The position numbers and the translations under genes were made by a program. This document shows positions 15,204-23,680 of a stretch of 36,637 nucleotides of DNA, one piece after another. The number at the start of each line of letters is the position of its first letter. The first letter of the stretch is position 1. Source of the DNA: Rhodospirillales bacterium (GTDB taxonomy: Bacteria; Pseudomonadota; Alphaproteobacteria; Rhodospirillales; Magnetospirillaceae); NCBI GenBank assembly GCA_015654615.1, contig JAATGN010000119.1:1-36637 (forward strand), given 5' to 3'. The notes under the pieces are model-generated. The model was given only the letters and a program-made list of their open reading frames with translations. It was not told where the DNA came from and made no database searches.

Positions 15204-18200
15204 TCAAGGCCCGGCGCCCTCCGGTTTTCCGTCCGCCTGCGGCGGCTGCGGGTCGTGGCGATGATGCCCGTGATGGTGGGGCTTGTGGCGGTCGAGCCAG
15301 GCCACCAGACGGCGCACCACGATATAGAAGGCCGGCGTGAAGATCAGTCCGAAGCCGGTCACCCCCAGCATGCCGAAGAAGACCGCCGTGCCCAGGGACT
15401 GGCGCATCTCGGCGCCGGCCCCGGTGGCCCAGACCAACGGCACCACGCCGAGGATGAAGGCGAAGGAGGTCATCAGAATCGGCCGCAGGCGGGTTCGCGC
15501 CGCATAGACCGCGGCATCGACCCGATTCATTCCCTCGGCTTCGCCCTGGCGGGCGAATTCGACGATCAGAATGGCATTCTTGGCGGCCAGACCGATCAGC
15601 ACGACGAAACCGATCTGGGCCAGGATGTTGATCGGAATGCCGCGGATCTGCAGCCCGGTCACCGCCGCCAGCAGGCACATCGGCACGATCAGGATCACCG
15701 AAAGCGGCAGCGACCAGCTTTCATACTGGGCGGCCAGCACCAGGAAGACGAAAAGGACGGACGCCGCGAAAACCAGGATGCCGCTGTTGCCGGCCAGGAC
15801 CTCCTGCAGCGCCAGTTCCGTCCATTCGAAACCGAAGCCGTCGGGCAGGCGGTCGGCCGCCAGCCTGGCCATCTGCTCCAGGGCGAAACCGCTCGAATAG
15901 CCCGGCAGGGTGGCGCCCTGGACCTCGGCCGCCGGATAGAGATTGTAGCGCGGCACGCGATAGGCGCCGGTGATGAAATCGAAGCTGGCCACCGACCCGA
16001 TCGGCACCATCTGGCCCTTGGCGTTGCGCGTCTTCAGATTGCCGATCGCGCTGAGATCGCTGCGGAAGGTCCCGTCGGCCTGGGCCGTCACCCGATAGGT
16101 CCGTCCCAGATAGTTGAAGTCGTTGACATAGGACGAGCCGAGATAGACCTCGAGCGCCTCCGAGACCAGATCGGCCGAGACCCCCAGCATTTCGGAACGG
16201 ACCCGGTCGATGTCGGCGAAGACGCTGGGCGTGCGATTGTTGAAGGTGGTGAAGACCCGGGACAGACCGGGAATTTGATTGGCCGCCGCCGCCATGTCGG
16301 TGGCGGCCGCTTCGAGAGCCTGCAGGCCGCGGCCCCGCTTGTCCTCGACCATCATCTTCCAGCCGCCGGCCGTGCCGATGCCGCGCACCGGCGGGGGGGC
16401 GATCGGGATGATCAGGGCGTCCTGGATCCCCGCCAACTTGCCGCCGAACGCCCCGAGCACCTGCGCCGCCGACTGCCCCTTGCCGACACGCGATTCGAAA
16501 GGATCGAGAATGACGAAGGCCGCCGCCGAATTCGACGCATTGGTGAAGGTCGTGGCGTCGAGGCCGGCGAAGGGCACCACATGCGCGATGCCGGGCGTGT
16601 CCAACGCGGCTTGGATGAGCCGATGCAGCACCTCGTCGGTGCGGGCCAGGGACGCTCCCGGCGGCAATTGCACGATGGTGATCAGATAGCCCTGGTCCTG
16701 GTCGGGAATGAAGCCCTTGGGCGTTTCGTAGAACTGCAGTCCGGTCAGACCGATCAAACCGGCGTAACCGGCCAGCAGCAGCATCGAAATGCGGGCCAAA
16801 CGCCGCGTCAGGCCGCCATAGCCGCCGGCGATGCGGTCGAAGGTCCGGTTGAACACCCCGAAGAAAAGGATGAACGGACGGGCCAGCGGCGAGGCCGTGG
16901 CGTGATCCTGTTCCGTATGGCTCTTGAACAGCAAGGCGCAGAGCGCCGGCGACAGGGTCAGCGAGACGATCAGGGAAATGACCGTCGAGGCCGCGATGGT
17001 CACCGCGAACTGCCGGAAGAACTGGCCGGAAATGCCGGGGATGAAGGCGGCCGGAATGAACACCGCGGACAGCACCAGGGCGATGGCGACCAAGGCGCCG
17101 CCGACCTCGTCCATGGTGACATGCGCCGCGTTCTTCGGCGTCATCCCTTCGCGCAGATTGCGCTCGACGTTCTCCACCACGACGATGGCGTCGTCGACCA
17201 CGATGCCGACCGCCAGCACCAGGCCGAACAGCGACAGGCTGTTGAGCGAATAGCCCATGGCGGCCAGCGCGCCGAAGGTCCCCACCAGCGAGACCGGGAT
17301 GGCGACGATGGGAATCAGCGAGGCGCGCCATGTCTGCAAAAAGAGGATGACCACCACCACGACCAGCAGGATGGCCTCGAAAATCGTCACATAGACTTCA
17401 TGCACCGATTGCTCGATGAACTGGGTCGGATTGTAGACGACGGTGTATTTCACGCCCGGCGGAAAGGATTTCGACAGCTCGTCGATGGTCGACAGCAAAC
17501 GGTTGGCGGTATCCAGGGCATTGGAGCCGGGAAGCTGGAAGACCCCCATCGGCACGGCCGGCGTCTGGTCGAGATAGCCGTTGACATTGTAGTCCTGCGC
17601 CCCCAGTTCGACGCGGCCGATATCGCGGACCCGGGTGATGCGGCCGTCGGAGTCGCTTTTGATGATGACATTGGCGAATTCCGCCGGATCGGTCAGGCGC
17701 CCCTGGGTCTGCACATTGAATTGGAAGGCGCCGGGTCTGGGCACCGGCGGCTGGCCGAGCACGCCGGCCGCCACCTGGACGTTCTGCGCCTGCAGGGCCC
17801 GCAGCACCTCGCCCGCCGTCAGATTGCGCGCCGCCACCCGGTCCGGATCGAGCCAGACGCGCATGGCGTAGTCGCGGGCCCCGAACACGGTGACGCTGCC
17901 CACCCCGTCGAGACGGCTCAGCACATCCTTGACCTGCAAGGTGGCATAGTTGGACAGATACAGCTGATCGCGCGAGCCATCCGGCGAAACCAGATGGATC
18001 ACCATCAGAAAGTCCGGCGAGTTCTTCAGGACGTTGACGCCGAGCCGCTGCACCTCGCTCGGCAATTGAGGAACGGCCAGGGCGACGCGGTTCTGCACCA
18101 GCACCTGGGCGATATTGAGATTGGTGCCTTGCCGGAAGGTCACGGTGAGACGCAGGTTGCCGTCGCCGCTCGACTGGCTCGACATATAGAGCATGTTCTC

Positions 18201-18422
18201 GACGCCGTTGATCTGCTGTTCCAGCGGCGTCGCCACCGTATCGGCCACCACCTGGCCGGAGGCGCCGGGATAGCTGGCCGTCACCACGATGGTCGGCGGC
18301 GCGATCTCGGGATATTGGGCAAGCGGCAGCGTGAAATAGGCGATGCCGCCGATCAGCGTGATGAACACCGAGACGACCGTCGCGAAGATCGGCCGGTCGA
18401 TGAAAAAATGGGAAAGCTTCAT
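15204..18422 (-). CDS. RND multidrug efflux permease, HAE1 type (AcrB-like)
   Basis: This 1072-residue inner-membrane pump has the AcrB/MexB architecture: MKLSHFFIDRPIFATV start, two repeats of one helix, a large periplasmic domain and further helices. The transmembrane-4 proton relay is present in GIVVDDAIVVVENVER, and the matching Lys is in GLAAKNAILIVEFAR. It should be the drug/proton antiporter of a tripartite efflux pump with the periplasmic adaptor encoded upstream (16-bp gap). No outer-membrane channel gene follows, so a TolC-like protein from elsewhere must serve. The C-terminal tail is rich in histidine (HKPHHHGHHRHD), which is unusual. Substrates cannot be predicted; a long antisense open frame across this gene is a codon-bias artefact. 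Confidence 0.95.
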   Translation of the reverse strand: MKLSHFFIDRPIFATVVSVFITLIGGIAYFTLPLAQYPEIAPPTIVVTASYPGASGQVVADTVATPLEQQINGVENMLYMSSQSSGDGNLRLTVTFRQGTNLNIAQVLVQNRVALAVPQLPSEVQRLGVNVLKNSPDFLMVIHLVSPDGSRDQLYLSNYATLQVKDVLSRLDGVGSVTVFGARDYAMRVWLDPDRVAARNLTAGEVLRALQAQNVQVAAGVLGQPPVPRPGAFQFNVQTQGRLTDPAEFANVIIKSDSDGRITRVRDIGRVELGAQDYNVNGYLDQTPAVPMGVFQLPGSNALDTANRLLSTIDELSKSFPPGVKYTVVYNPTQFIEQSVHEVYVTIFEAILLVVVVVILFLQTWRASLIPIVAIPVSLVGTFGALAAMGYSLNSLSLFGLVLAVGIVVDDAIVVVENVERNLREGMTPKNAAHVTMDEVGGALVAIALVLSAVFIPAAFIPGISGQFFRQFAVTIAASTVISLIVSLTLSPALCALLFKSHTEQDHATASPLARPFILFFGVFNRTFDRIAGGYGGLTRRLARISMLLLAGYAGLIGLTGLQFYETPKGFIPDQDQGYLITIVQLPPGASLARTDEVLHRLIQAALDTPGIAHVVPFAGLDATTFTNASNSAAAFVILDPFESRVGKGQSAAQVLGAFGGKLAGIQDALIIPIAPPPVRGIGTAGGWKMMVEDKRGRGLQALEAAATDMAAAANQIPGLSRVFTTFNNRTPSVFADIDRVRSEMLGVSADLVSEALEVYLGSSYVNDFNYLGRTYRVTAQADGTFRSDLSAIGNLKTRNAKGQMVPIGSVASFDFITGAYRVPRYNLYPAAEVQGATLPGYSSGFALEQMARLAADRLPDGFGFEWTELALQEVLAGNSGILVFAASVLFVFLVLAAQYESWSLPLSVILIVPMCLLAAVTGLQIRGIPINILAQIGFVVLIGLAAKNAILIVEFARQGEAEGMNRVDAAVYAARTRLRPILMTSFAFILGVVPLVWATGAGAEMRQSLGTAVFFGMLGVTGFGLIFTPAFYIVVRRLVAWLDRHKPHHHGHHRHDPQPPQADGKPEGAGP

Positions 18423-18438
18423 GAAAGGCTCCCCCGCG

Positions 18439-19620
18439 TCACTGGGCGGGACGGTCGGACGGAATCGTGCCGGCCTGCGGCGTCACCTTGCCCCCCGGCC
18501 GGGCCCGCATCAGACCGTTGATGATGACCTTGTCGTCGAGGGAAAGGCCGCTGCGGACCACCTGCAATCCGTCCTGGACCGGACCGACGACGATCGGCTT
18601 GGCGCCGACGGTGCCGTCCTCGGCGACCGTCAGGACGATCTTGCGCGACTGGTCGGTCACCACGGCCGCCTCGGGCACCATCAGCGCGTCGTAGGGCGTG
18701 GTCCGCGGCAGGCGGATCCGGGCGAACTGGCCGGGGATGATCGAGAAGTCGCGGTTGTTGAGCACGGCGCGGGCCCGAATGGTCCCGGCGCTGCGATCGA
18801 TCTGATTGTCGAGGAAATCCAGGCGTCCGGCCAGCCCCCAGTCCGCATCGTCGGAAAAGCGCAATTGCACGGCGAGTTTCCCGTCGCGCGCCGAGCCGAC
18901 CCGCCCGGCCGCGGTGGCGCGCTGAAGCGTCAGGTAATCGGCTTCGCTCACGTCGAAGTTGAAATGGATCGGATCCAGGGAGACGACGGTGGTCAGCAGG
19001 GTCGAGTCGGACGAACCGCCGCCGCTGATCAGATTGCCGATGCTGACCTGATGCGCGCTGATCCGCCCCGTCACCGGAGCGGTGATGCGGGTGAATTCGA
19101 GATTGAGTTCAGCATCCCTGACCTGCGCCCGGGCGACGTCCAGGGCCGCCTCGGCGGCCTTGGTCTGCTGCACGCGACTATCGTAGTCGCTGGCCGCCAG
19201 GTAATCCTTCTGACGCAGTTCCCCGCCGCGCACCAGCTGCCGCTTGGCCAATTCCAGCGAAGCGGCGGCCTGCGCGACCTCGGCCCGGGCCGAGGCCGCG
19301 GCGATCTCGTAAGGCCGGGGATCGACGACGAACAGCAGATCGCCTTTGTTGACGATCTGGCCGTCGGTAAAATGGATCTCGGTGAGATAGCCGCTGACCC
19401 GGGCCCTGACCTCGACATATTCGACCGAGGCGAATTGGCCGGTGAACTCCATCCATTCGACGATCTGTTTCTTCAGGGGCGGACTGACCGTCACGGCGGG
19501 TGGAGCGGCCTGCTGCTGAGCCTGGGCCGGCGTTCCCGACAGCGCCGGCGCCAAGCCGAAAATCCATCCGGCGAGCAGGGCGAAGCCCCTCATCCGACGC
19601 GAAAACACGATCCCCTGCAT
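18439..19620 (-). CDS. RND periplasmic adaptor (membrane fusion protein, AcrA-like)
   Basis: The 393-residue protein is the periplasmic adaptor of the efflux pump. It has an N-terminal signal region (FALLAGWIFGLAPALSG, then AQA), a lipoyl half-domain (VEVRARVSGYLTEIHFTDGQ), a hairpin of coiled-coil helices (around 105-180, Ala/Glu/Gln-rich) and a beta-barrel with NRDFSIIPGQFARIRLP. It is not obviously a lipoprotein: no lipobox Cys is seen. The ATG at 19620 lies behind a strong promoter; an internal ATG at 19593 begins a cleaner signal peptide and is the alternative. The permease gene follows after 16 bp, so both are one operon. Confidence 0.93.
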   Translation of the reverse strand: MQGIVFSRRMRGFALLAGWIFGLAPALSGTPAQAQQQAAPPAVTVSPPLKKQIVEWMEFTGQFASVEYVEVRARVSGYLTEIHFTDGQIVNKGDLLFVVDPRPYEIAAASARAEVAQAAASLELAKRQLVRGGELRQKDYLAASDYDSRVQQTKAAEAALDVARAQVRDAELNLEFTRITAPVTGRISAHQVSIGNLISGGGSSDSTLLTTVVSLDPIHFNFDVSEADYLTLQRATAAGRVGSARDGKLAVQLRFSDDADWGLAGRLDFLDNQIDRSAGTIRARAVLNNRDFSIIPGQFARIRLPRTTPYDALMVPEAAVVTDQSRKIVLTVAEDGTVGAKPIVVGPVQDGLQVVRSGLSLDDKVIINGLMRARPGGKVTPQAGTIPSDRPAQ

Positions 19621-19646
19621 TGCTTGCTACCCCGCCTTCCGGCCCC

Positions 19647-19689
19647 AAACTGAACTGACTAGTTTAGATATGCCCCCGATCGCTGTCAA
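19647..19689 (-). promoter_or_regulatory. Efflux-operon promoter with overlapping inverted repeat
   Basis: On the minus strand TTGACA (19684-19689), a 17-base spacer and TAAACT (19661-19666) form a near-consensus sigma-70 promoter ahead of the adaptor gene. The -10 lies inside inverted repeats: AAACT (19647-19651) with AGTTT (19661-19665), and AACTGACTAGTT (19653-19664). Such symmetry over the -10 is typical of TetR/AcrR-type repressor sites, but no TetR gene is in the window. The predicted leader is about 35 bases. Confidence 0.7.
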
Positions 19690-19751
19690 CGCGACCAAGG
19701 CAAGAGAGCGGACCGCGGCCGACCCGCCCTGGATGAATCAAGGAAAAGCGG

Positions 19752-19773
19752 CACCGGCAGGGAGGCCGGTGCT
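19752..19773. repeat. Partial family A repeat
   Basis: CACCGGCAGGGAGGCCGGTG resembles one arm of the family A element at 4216-4291 (CACCGGCAGGGACGCCGGTG), with one changed base, and can fold on itself. It is followed by CTTTTCTTTA. It lies between the efflux promoter and the 3' end of the GhrA-type gene. It may be a decayed single arm. Confidence 0.5.
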
Positions 19774-19816
19774 ACTGACGCTTTTCTTTAGCGGAGCGGT
19801 CGACTTTCAACGGGCC

Positions 19817-20755
19817 CTAATATCCGCGCCGCCGATCGACCAATCCGCTCACCGGTTCTCCGGCTTCCAGGCGACGCATATTCTCGACGATCTGGCCGAC
19901 CGCAGGAGCGGGCAGCGTCTCCGCCGCCACATGCGGCGTGAGGCGGATCTTCGGGTGCCGCCACAGGCGGCTGCCGCCCGGCAACGGCTCCTCGGGAAAA
20001 ACATCGAGGAGGGCGCCTCGCAATCGTCCCGCGTCGAGCAGTTCGACCAGGGCATCCAGATCCAGCTGATCGCCGCGGCCGGCATTGATGATGCCGGCGC
20101 CCGGCGGCAGCCGGCCGAGACGCGCCCGGTTCAGCAGGCCGCGGGTCGAAGCCGTCGACGGCAGGATATTGACCAGCACGTCGGTCTCGCCCAGCAGCGG
20201 CTCCAGGGCCTCGTTGCCGAATCGGCAGTCGACGCCGGGCACCGCCGCGGCGCTTCGGCTCCATCCCGACACCGCATAGCCAAGCCCGGCCAGCGTCGCG
20301 GCGACCACGCCGCCGATCTGCCCCAACCCCAGCACCGTGACCCTGGTTTCCTCCGCGGACCGGGCCGGCTGCGGCCGCCAAATGCCGGAAAACTGCTGGA
20401 ATTCGTAAAGGTCCAGACAGCGCTGGAAACGCAGCACGCCGGCCAGCACATATTCGGCCATCTGCCGGGCCATTCCGGCATCGGTCAAGCGAATCAGGGG
20501 AACGTCCGCCGGCAAATCGTCACGCCCGAGGAAACGGTCGATGCCGGCTCCCAGGGCGAAAACCGCCTTCGGCCCCGGCAGGCCCCGGAAGAAATCCTCG
20601 GGCGGATTCCAGGCGGCGACATAGAAGACCTGGCCCCGTTCCGGCATCGCGGGCCATAACCGGACGGCGAGATCGGGCGCCGCCGCGGCAAACAGCGCGC
20701 ACCATCGGTCGGCCTCGTCGGGAACGAAAAGACAGAGGGAACGCCGTGCCGTCAC
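19817..20755 (-). CDS. ghrA: GhrA-type glyoxylate/hydroxypyruvate reductase
   Basis: The 312-residue D-2-hydroxyacid dehydrogenase has the glycine-rich NAD(P) loop TVLGLGQIGG, the active-site Arg in INAGRGDQLD, the Glu in DVFPEEPLP and the His in LTPHVAAET. Family members reduce glyoxylate to glycolate and hydroxypyruvate to D-glycerate, and act on other 2-ketoacids. Length matches GhrA. The start is a GTG at 20755, overlapping the stop of an upstream VOC-gene remnant (GTGA); the frame remains open to 20908 but that part reads as the shifted remnant. It is probably last in the YceI/cytochrome b561 transcription unit. Confidence 0.88.
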   Translation of the reverse strand: MTARRSLCLFVPDEADRWCALFAAAAPDLAVRLWPAMPERGQVFYVAAWNPPEDFFRGLPGPKAVFALGAGIDRFLGRDDLPADVPLIRLTDAGMARQMAEYVLAGVLRFQRCLDLYEFQQFSGIWRPQPARSAEETRVTVLGLGQIGGVVAATLAGLGYAVSGWSRSAAAVPGVDCRFGNEALEPLLGETDVLVNILPSTASTRGLLNRARLGRLPPGAGIINAGRGDQLDLDALVELLDAGRLRGALLDVFPEEPLPGGSRLWRHPKIRLTPHVAAETLPAPAVGQIVENMRRLEAGEPVSGLVDRRRGY

Positions 20756-20944
20756 TTCGCAAACAGCTGGGACATATCGGAAAAAGCCTTGAACTCCGGG
20801 GCATTGCCGGCTTGCCCGTTGAAACGCACATGGGACGGGACGACGGAACGCAACCTCGGCGACCCGCGGACGATCGGCCAATTTCTGCCACTGCTCCCTG
20901 GCCGGCACAACACCGAAATGCGGAACGGGACCGTCGTGGCCGGT
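20752..20944 (-). pseudogene. Remnant of a VOC-family (glyoxalase/dioxygenase) gene
   Basis: In the gap between YceI and GhrA, one frame reads TGHDGPVPHFGVVPAREQW and, after an apparent frameshift, another reads HVRFNGQAGNAPEFKAF and ends SDMSQLFAK at a TGA overlapping the GhrA start. Together they resemble the C-terminal part of glyoxalase/bleomycin-resistance-superfamily proteins, in which HFGVV, a VRFxGQ-like segment, then a ~13-residue stretch including FFLDPSGN, then EFKxFxD...LF are consecutive. Here the N-terminal half and the stretch between RFNGQ and GNAPEFKAF are missing. The remnant begins in frame immediately after the YceI TAG. Decay is inferred from memory of the family pattern. 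Confidence 0.6.
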
Positions 20945-21508
20945 CTATTTGGTCGCCCGGATGTCGACGATCACCGCCACCATCAGCCCCACCATCTGGT
21001 CGCTGCTCCATTCGCCCTGCCCGACGCCGTAGTCGGTCCTCAGCAGTTCGAGCTTGCCTTTGGCATGACCGGCGCTGCCTTCCGTTTCAAAGGTGAAAGG
21101 CAGCACCACGTCCTTCTTCACGCCGCGGATGGAGAGACTGCCGACCGCCTCATAGGCATTGCCCCCCTTGGTGCGGAAACTGGTCGCTTCGAAGACCGCC
21201 TGGGGAAAATTCTTGACGTTGAACCAATCCGACTGCGGCAGGGACTGATCCTTTTGCGAATCGCCCGTTGCGGCGCTGCTCATGTCGATGGTCACCAGGG
21301 CATGCCCGGAGGCCAGATTGGCCGGATCGAAATCGATCTGGGCCTGCCATTTGGAGAAATGCCCCTCGAAGGAGGCTCCCGATTGGGTTCCGATGAACCC
21401 CAAATTGCTTTTTCCGCTATCCACGGTCCAACTGGCCGCCGTGGCCGGTTGCGTGGCGCCGAGAGCCGCGAAGGACAGCGCGGCGGCCGCGATAAAAATC
21501 GATTTCAT
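20945..21508 (-). CDS. YceI-family periplasmic protein
   Basis: The 187-residue protein has a signal peptide (MKSIFIAAAALSFAALGATQ, then PATA) and a YceI lipocalin-like domain: WTVDSGKSNLGF, SKWQAQIDFDPANLASG, GVKKDVVLPFTFE, LRTDYGVGQGEW and the end VDIRATK. YceI proteins bind isoprenoid lipids (polyisoprenoid quinone-like) in the periplasm; a transport or protective role is suspected. Its ATG overlaps the stop of the cytochrome b561 gene by 4 bp (ATGA), so translation is coupled. It shares an operon with a second, divergent YceI at 22108-22716. GGAG lies nine bases upstream. Confidence 0.9.
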   Translation of the reverse strand: MKSIFIAAAALSFAALGATQPATAASWTVDSGKSNLGFIGTQSGASFEGHFSKWQAQIDFDPANLASGHALVTIDMSSAATGDSQKDQSLPQSDWFNVKNFPQAVFEATSFRTKGGNAYEAVGSLSIRGVKKDVVLPFTFETEGSAGHAKGKLELLRTDYGVGQGEWSSDQMVGLMVAVIVDIRATK

Positions 21509-22095
21509 GAGGAAATACTCCGGGAAGACAGAGGGAATCGCGGCAACATCCGGCGCAGCACGTCGTCCTTCAGCAGGAAATGATGACGCAGCGCCGCTCC
21601 GGCATGCACCACCAGCAAGGCGACGAGAATCCAGGCCGCCGCCGAATGCAGCGTTTCCAGGGCTTCGGCCACCGGCTTCTTGTTGGCCAGCGTGTCGAGA
21701 ACCGGCAGATGGGGCCAGGGGACCACGCCGTAAAGGACCGTCGGAATATTGAGCGGCGAGGCGGAGACCACCGCCCAGCCGCTGAGCGGCAAGCCGAACA
21801 TCAGGACATAGAGGCCGAGATGACCGGCATGGGCCGCCAGCCTTTCCCAGGCCGGCATGCCGTCGGGCAAGGCCGGCGGCCGATGGGCCAACCGCCAGGC
21901 CAGGCGCAGCACCGTCAGCCCGAGGATGGTCACGCCCACCGACTTGTGCAGTTGAAACAAGGAGAACTGCAAAGCCGAGCCCCGCGGCAAGCCGGTCATG
22001 ACCAGGCCCATGGCAATCATCCCGACGATGGCGAGCGCGATGGCCCAATGAAGGACGATCGCCACGCCGTCGTAGCGCAGAGAGCCGGCCGGCAT
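21505..22095 (-). CDS. Cytochrome b561
   Basis: This 196-residue, four-helix membrane protein is of the bacterial cytochrome b561 family. Candidate haem-b ligand histidines are H16 (VLHWAIA), H50 (FQLHKSVG), H150 (ETLHSAAAW) and H164/H171-172 (VHAGAALRHH). It probably transfers electrons in the inner membrane, possibly quinol-linked. Its neighbours on both sides are YceI proteins, a conserved arrangement suggesting a shared role in isoprenoid/quinone handling at the periplasmic face. ATG 22095 follows GGAAA; a 12-bp gap separates it from the upstream YceI gene. Confidence 0.9.
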   Translation of the reverse strand: MPAGSLRYDGVAIVLHWAIALAIVGMIAMGLVMTGLPRGSALQFSLFQLHKSVGVTILGLTVLRLAWRLAHRPPALPDGMPAWERLAAHAGHLGLYVLMFGLPLSGWAVVSASPLNIPTVLYGVVPWPHLPVLDTLANKKPVAEALETLHSAAAWILVALLVVHAGAALRHHFLLKDDVLRRMLPRFPLSSRSISS

Positions 22096-22107
22096 TTTCC
22101 GGGCCCC

Positions 22108-22716
22108 TTACTGAACGCGGTCGAATTCGGCGCTGATGGTCAGCGCGACGTCGTCGCCGACCATCGGGACGTAAGCTCCCAGGCCGAAGTCGCTGCGCTT
22201 CACATGCCCGGTGGCATTGAAGCCGAGGTCATACTTCTTGGCCATGTTGGTGCCGCCGCCATTGAAGGTGACATCCAGGGTCACCGGCTTGGTCACGCCG
22301 TGCAGCGTCAGATCGCCGGTCACGGTCCCGGTGGCGGGCCCGGTCACCGTCACCTTGGTCGATTTGAAGCTGGCGCTGGGGAATTTGGCCGTATCGAAGA
22401 AATCGGCCGTTTTCAAATGCTCGTTCAACTTGGCCACCAGCGTCTCGATGCCGTCCAGATTGATCGTCGCCTCCAGCGTGCTCGCGGTCGGAGCCTTCGG
22501 GTCGAAAGTCAACTTGGCGTCGAAATTGGTGAACAGGCCATAGGATGTCGAATAACCGAAATGGCTGTAGGAAAAGATAATCTTCGCATGTCCCTTGTCG
22601 ACGCTGAAGACGCCGCCCTCGACCTTCGACAAATCCGTGGTCGGGCCGGCCTGCTGGGCGAAAGCCGGAGAAGCGACGGCCATGGCAAGAAGAAAAGTTA
22701 TGGTTTTAAAGTTCAT
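22108..22716 (-). CDS. YceI-family periplasmic protein
   Basis: The 202-residue protein has a signal peptide (MNFKTITFLLAMAVASPAFA) and a YceI domain with VDKGHAKIIFSYSHFGYST, DAKLTFDPKAPTAS, LHGVTKPVTLDVTFN and a KRSDFGLGAYVPMVGDDV C-terminal part. It is more typical of classical YceI than the downstream copy at 20945. It probably binds a lipid such as an isoprenoid in the periplasm. It heads the operon YceI - cytochrome b561 - YceI - GhrA-type. ATG 22716 is preceded by GGAGCG; the frame stays open upstream but MNFKT begins a good signal peptide. The 264-bp gap to marC holds nothing else I recognise apart from a TGTTGC/GCAACA hairpin at 22831-22849. Confidence 0.9.
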   Translation of the reverse strand: MNFKTITFLLAMAVASPAFAQQAGPTTDLSKVEGGVFSVDKGHAKIIFSYSHFGYSTSYGLFTNFDAKLTFDPKAPTASTLEATINLDGIETLVAKLNEHLKTADFFDTAKFPSASFKSTKVTVTGPATGTVTGDLTLHGVTKPVTLDVTFNGGGTNMAKKYDLGFNATGHVKRSDFGLGAYVPMVGDDVALTISAEFDRVQ

Positions 22717-22980
22717 TTTTCGCTCCAAACTTGTTTCGACAATTCGCCGTTTCACGATTCGGCTCTTTCATCAGTCTATGACTTATTTTTTTGCGTACAC
22801 CTTATTCCAGCGCCTCGCCTTGGAATTCACTGTTGCCGCGACAGCAACAATGATGCCACTTTAAGGGCCCGATCCTGGTCCAACAGTTGGGGTGCGCGCC
22901 GAGGCCCGACAACCCCGCCCGATGGCGGATGGGGAAGGCTTGACGCGGACGGCGGGACCGGCGAAAGCTGATTCGTCGGG

Positions 22981-23652
22981 ATGGAGTTAGGGGAGGACAG
23001 CTTGGCTCACGTCGTCGCGGCATTCCTGGGCGTGGTCGTCGGATTGTTCCCCATCGTCAATCCTTTGGGAATGGCCCCGATCTTTTTGCGGCTGACCACC
23101 GGCTCGTCCGAAAAAGTCCGGGCCGACCTGGCCTGGAGGGTGGCCGTCGGCGGCCTGGCCCTGATGGTCGCCTCGCTGTTCGTCGGAACCTACATCCTGG
23201 CCTTTTTCGGCCTGACCGTCGCCTCCGTCCAGATGGCCGGCGGACTGGTCCTGGTCGCCGCGGGCTGGCGCCTGCTGCAACAGGGCGACGACAGCAAGGA
23301 GCGCGAGCAGCAATCCCGGGTTCCGGAAGACGTTTTGCTAACGCGGGCCTTTTTCCCGCTGACCATGCCCTTAACCGTGGGACCGGGCACGATCTCGGTG
23401 GCGATCACCTTAGGGGCCAAAAGCGCCGGTTCCGGAAATCTGCTGCTGGAATCGGTCGGCGCCCTGCTGGGCGTCTTCGCCGTCGCCGCCAGCATTTATC
23501 TGAGCTATCGCTTCGCCCATCGTCTGCTGCCCATCCTGGGAGAAGCCGGGCTCGACGTTTTCCTGCGCCTGTCGGCCTTCATCCTGCTCTGCCTCGGCGT
23601 CCAGATCGTCTGGAACGGCTACAGCGCGATGGCCTCCCTGCCGCACGGCTGA
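22981..23652 (+). CDS. MarC-family integral membrane protein
   Basis: The 223-residue hydrophobic protein has six predicted membrane helices with the MarC/UPF0056 signatures IVNPLGMAPIFLRLT, FFPLTMPLTVGPGTISVAI and LRLSAFILLCLGVQIVWNG. Family members are inner-membrane proteins of unresolved function; the name comes from the mar locus and resistance is not established for them. ATG 22981 is used; a TTG at 23002 behind a stronger ribosome binding site (GGGGAGGA) is possible, giving MAHVVAAFLG. It stands alone and converges with the GNAT gene. Confidence 0.88.
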   Translation: MELGEDSLAHVVAAFLGVVVGLFPIVNPLGMAPIFLRLTTGSSEKVRADLAWRVAVGGLALMVASLFVGTYILAFFGLTVASVQMAGGLVLVAAGWRLLQQGDDSKEREQQSRVPEDVLLTRAFFPLTMPLTVGPGTISVAITLGAKSAGSGNLLLESVGALLGVFAVAASIYLSYRFAHRLLPILGEAGLDVFLRLSAFILLCLGVQIVWNGYSAMASLPHG

Positions 23653-23680
23653 GCGAGGGCGGCGTCCGCCCCGGCATCGA

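Noticed and set aside
15153..18521. A very long open reading frame on the plus strand, antisense to the RND permease gene.
   Set aside because: It has no recognisable domain, consists mostly of Arg/Gln/Asp/Gly/His-rich text and mirrors the GC-rich codon pattern of the real gene on the other strand.
20945..20947. Read-through fusion of YceI with the VOC remnant across an in-frame TAG.
   Set aside because: YceI ends normally at VDIRATK and the remnant is frameshifted downstream, so a fused protein is unlikely; no evidence for amber suppression.
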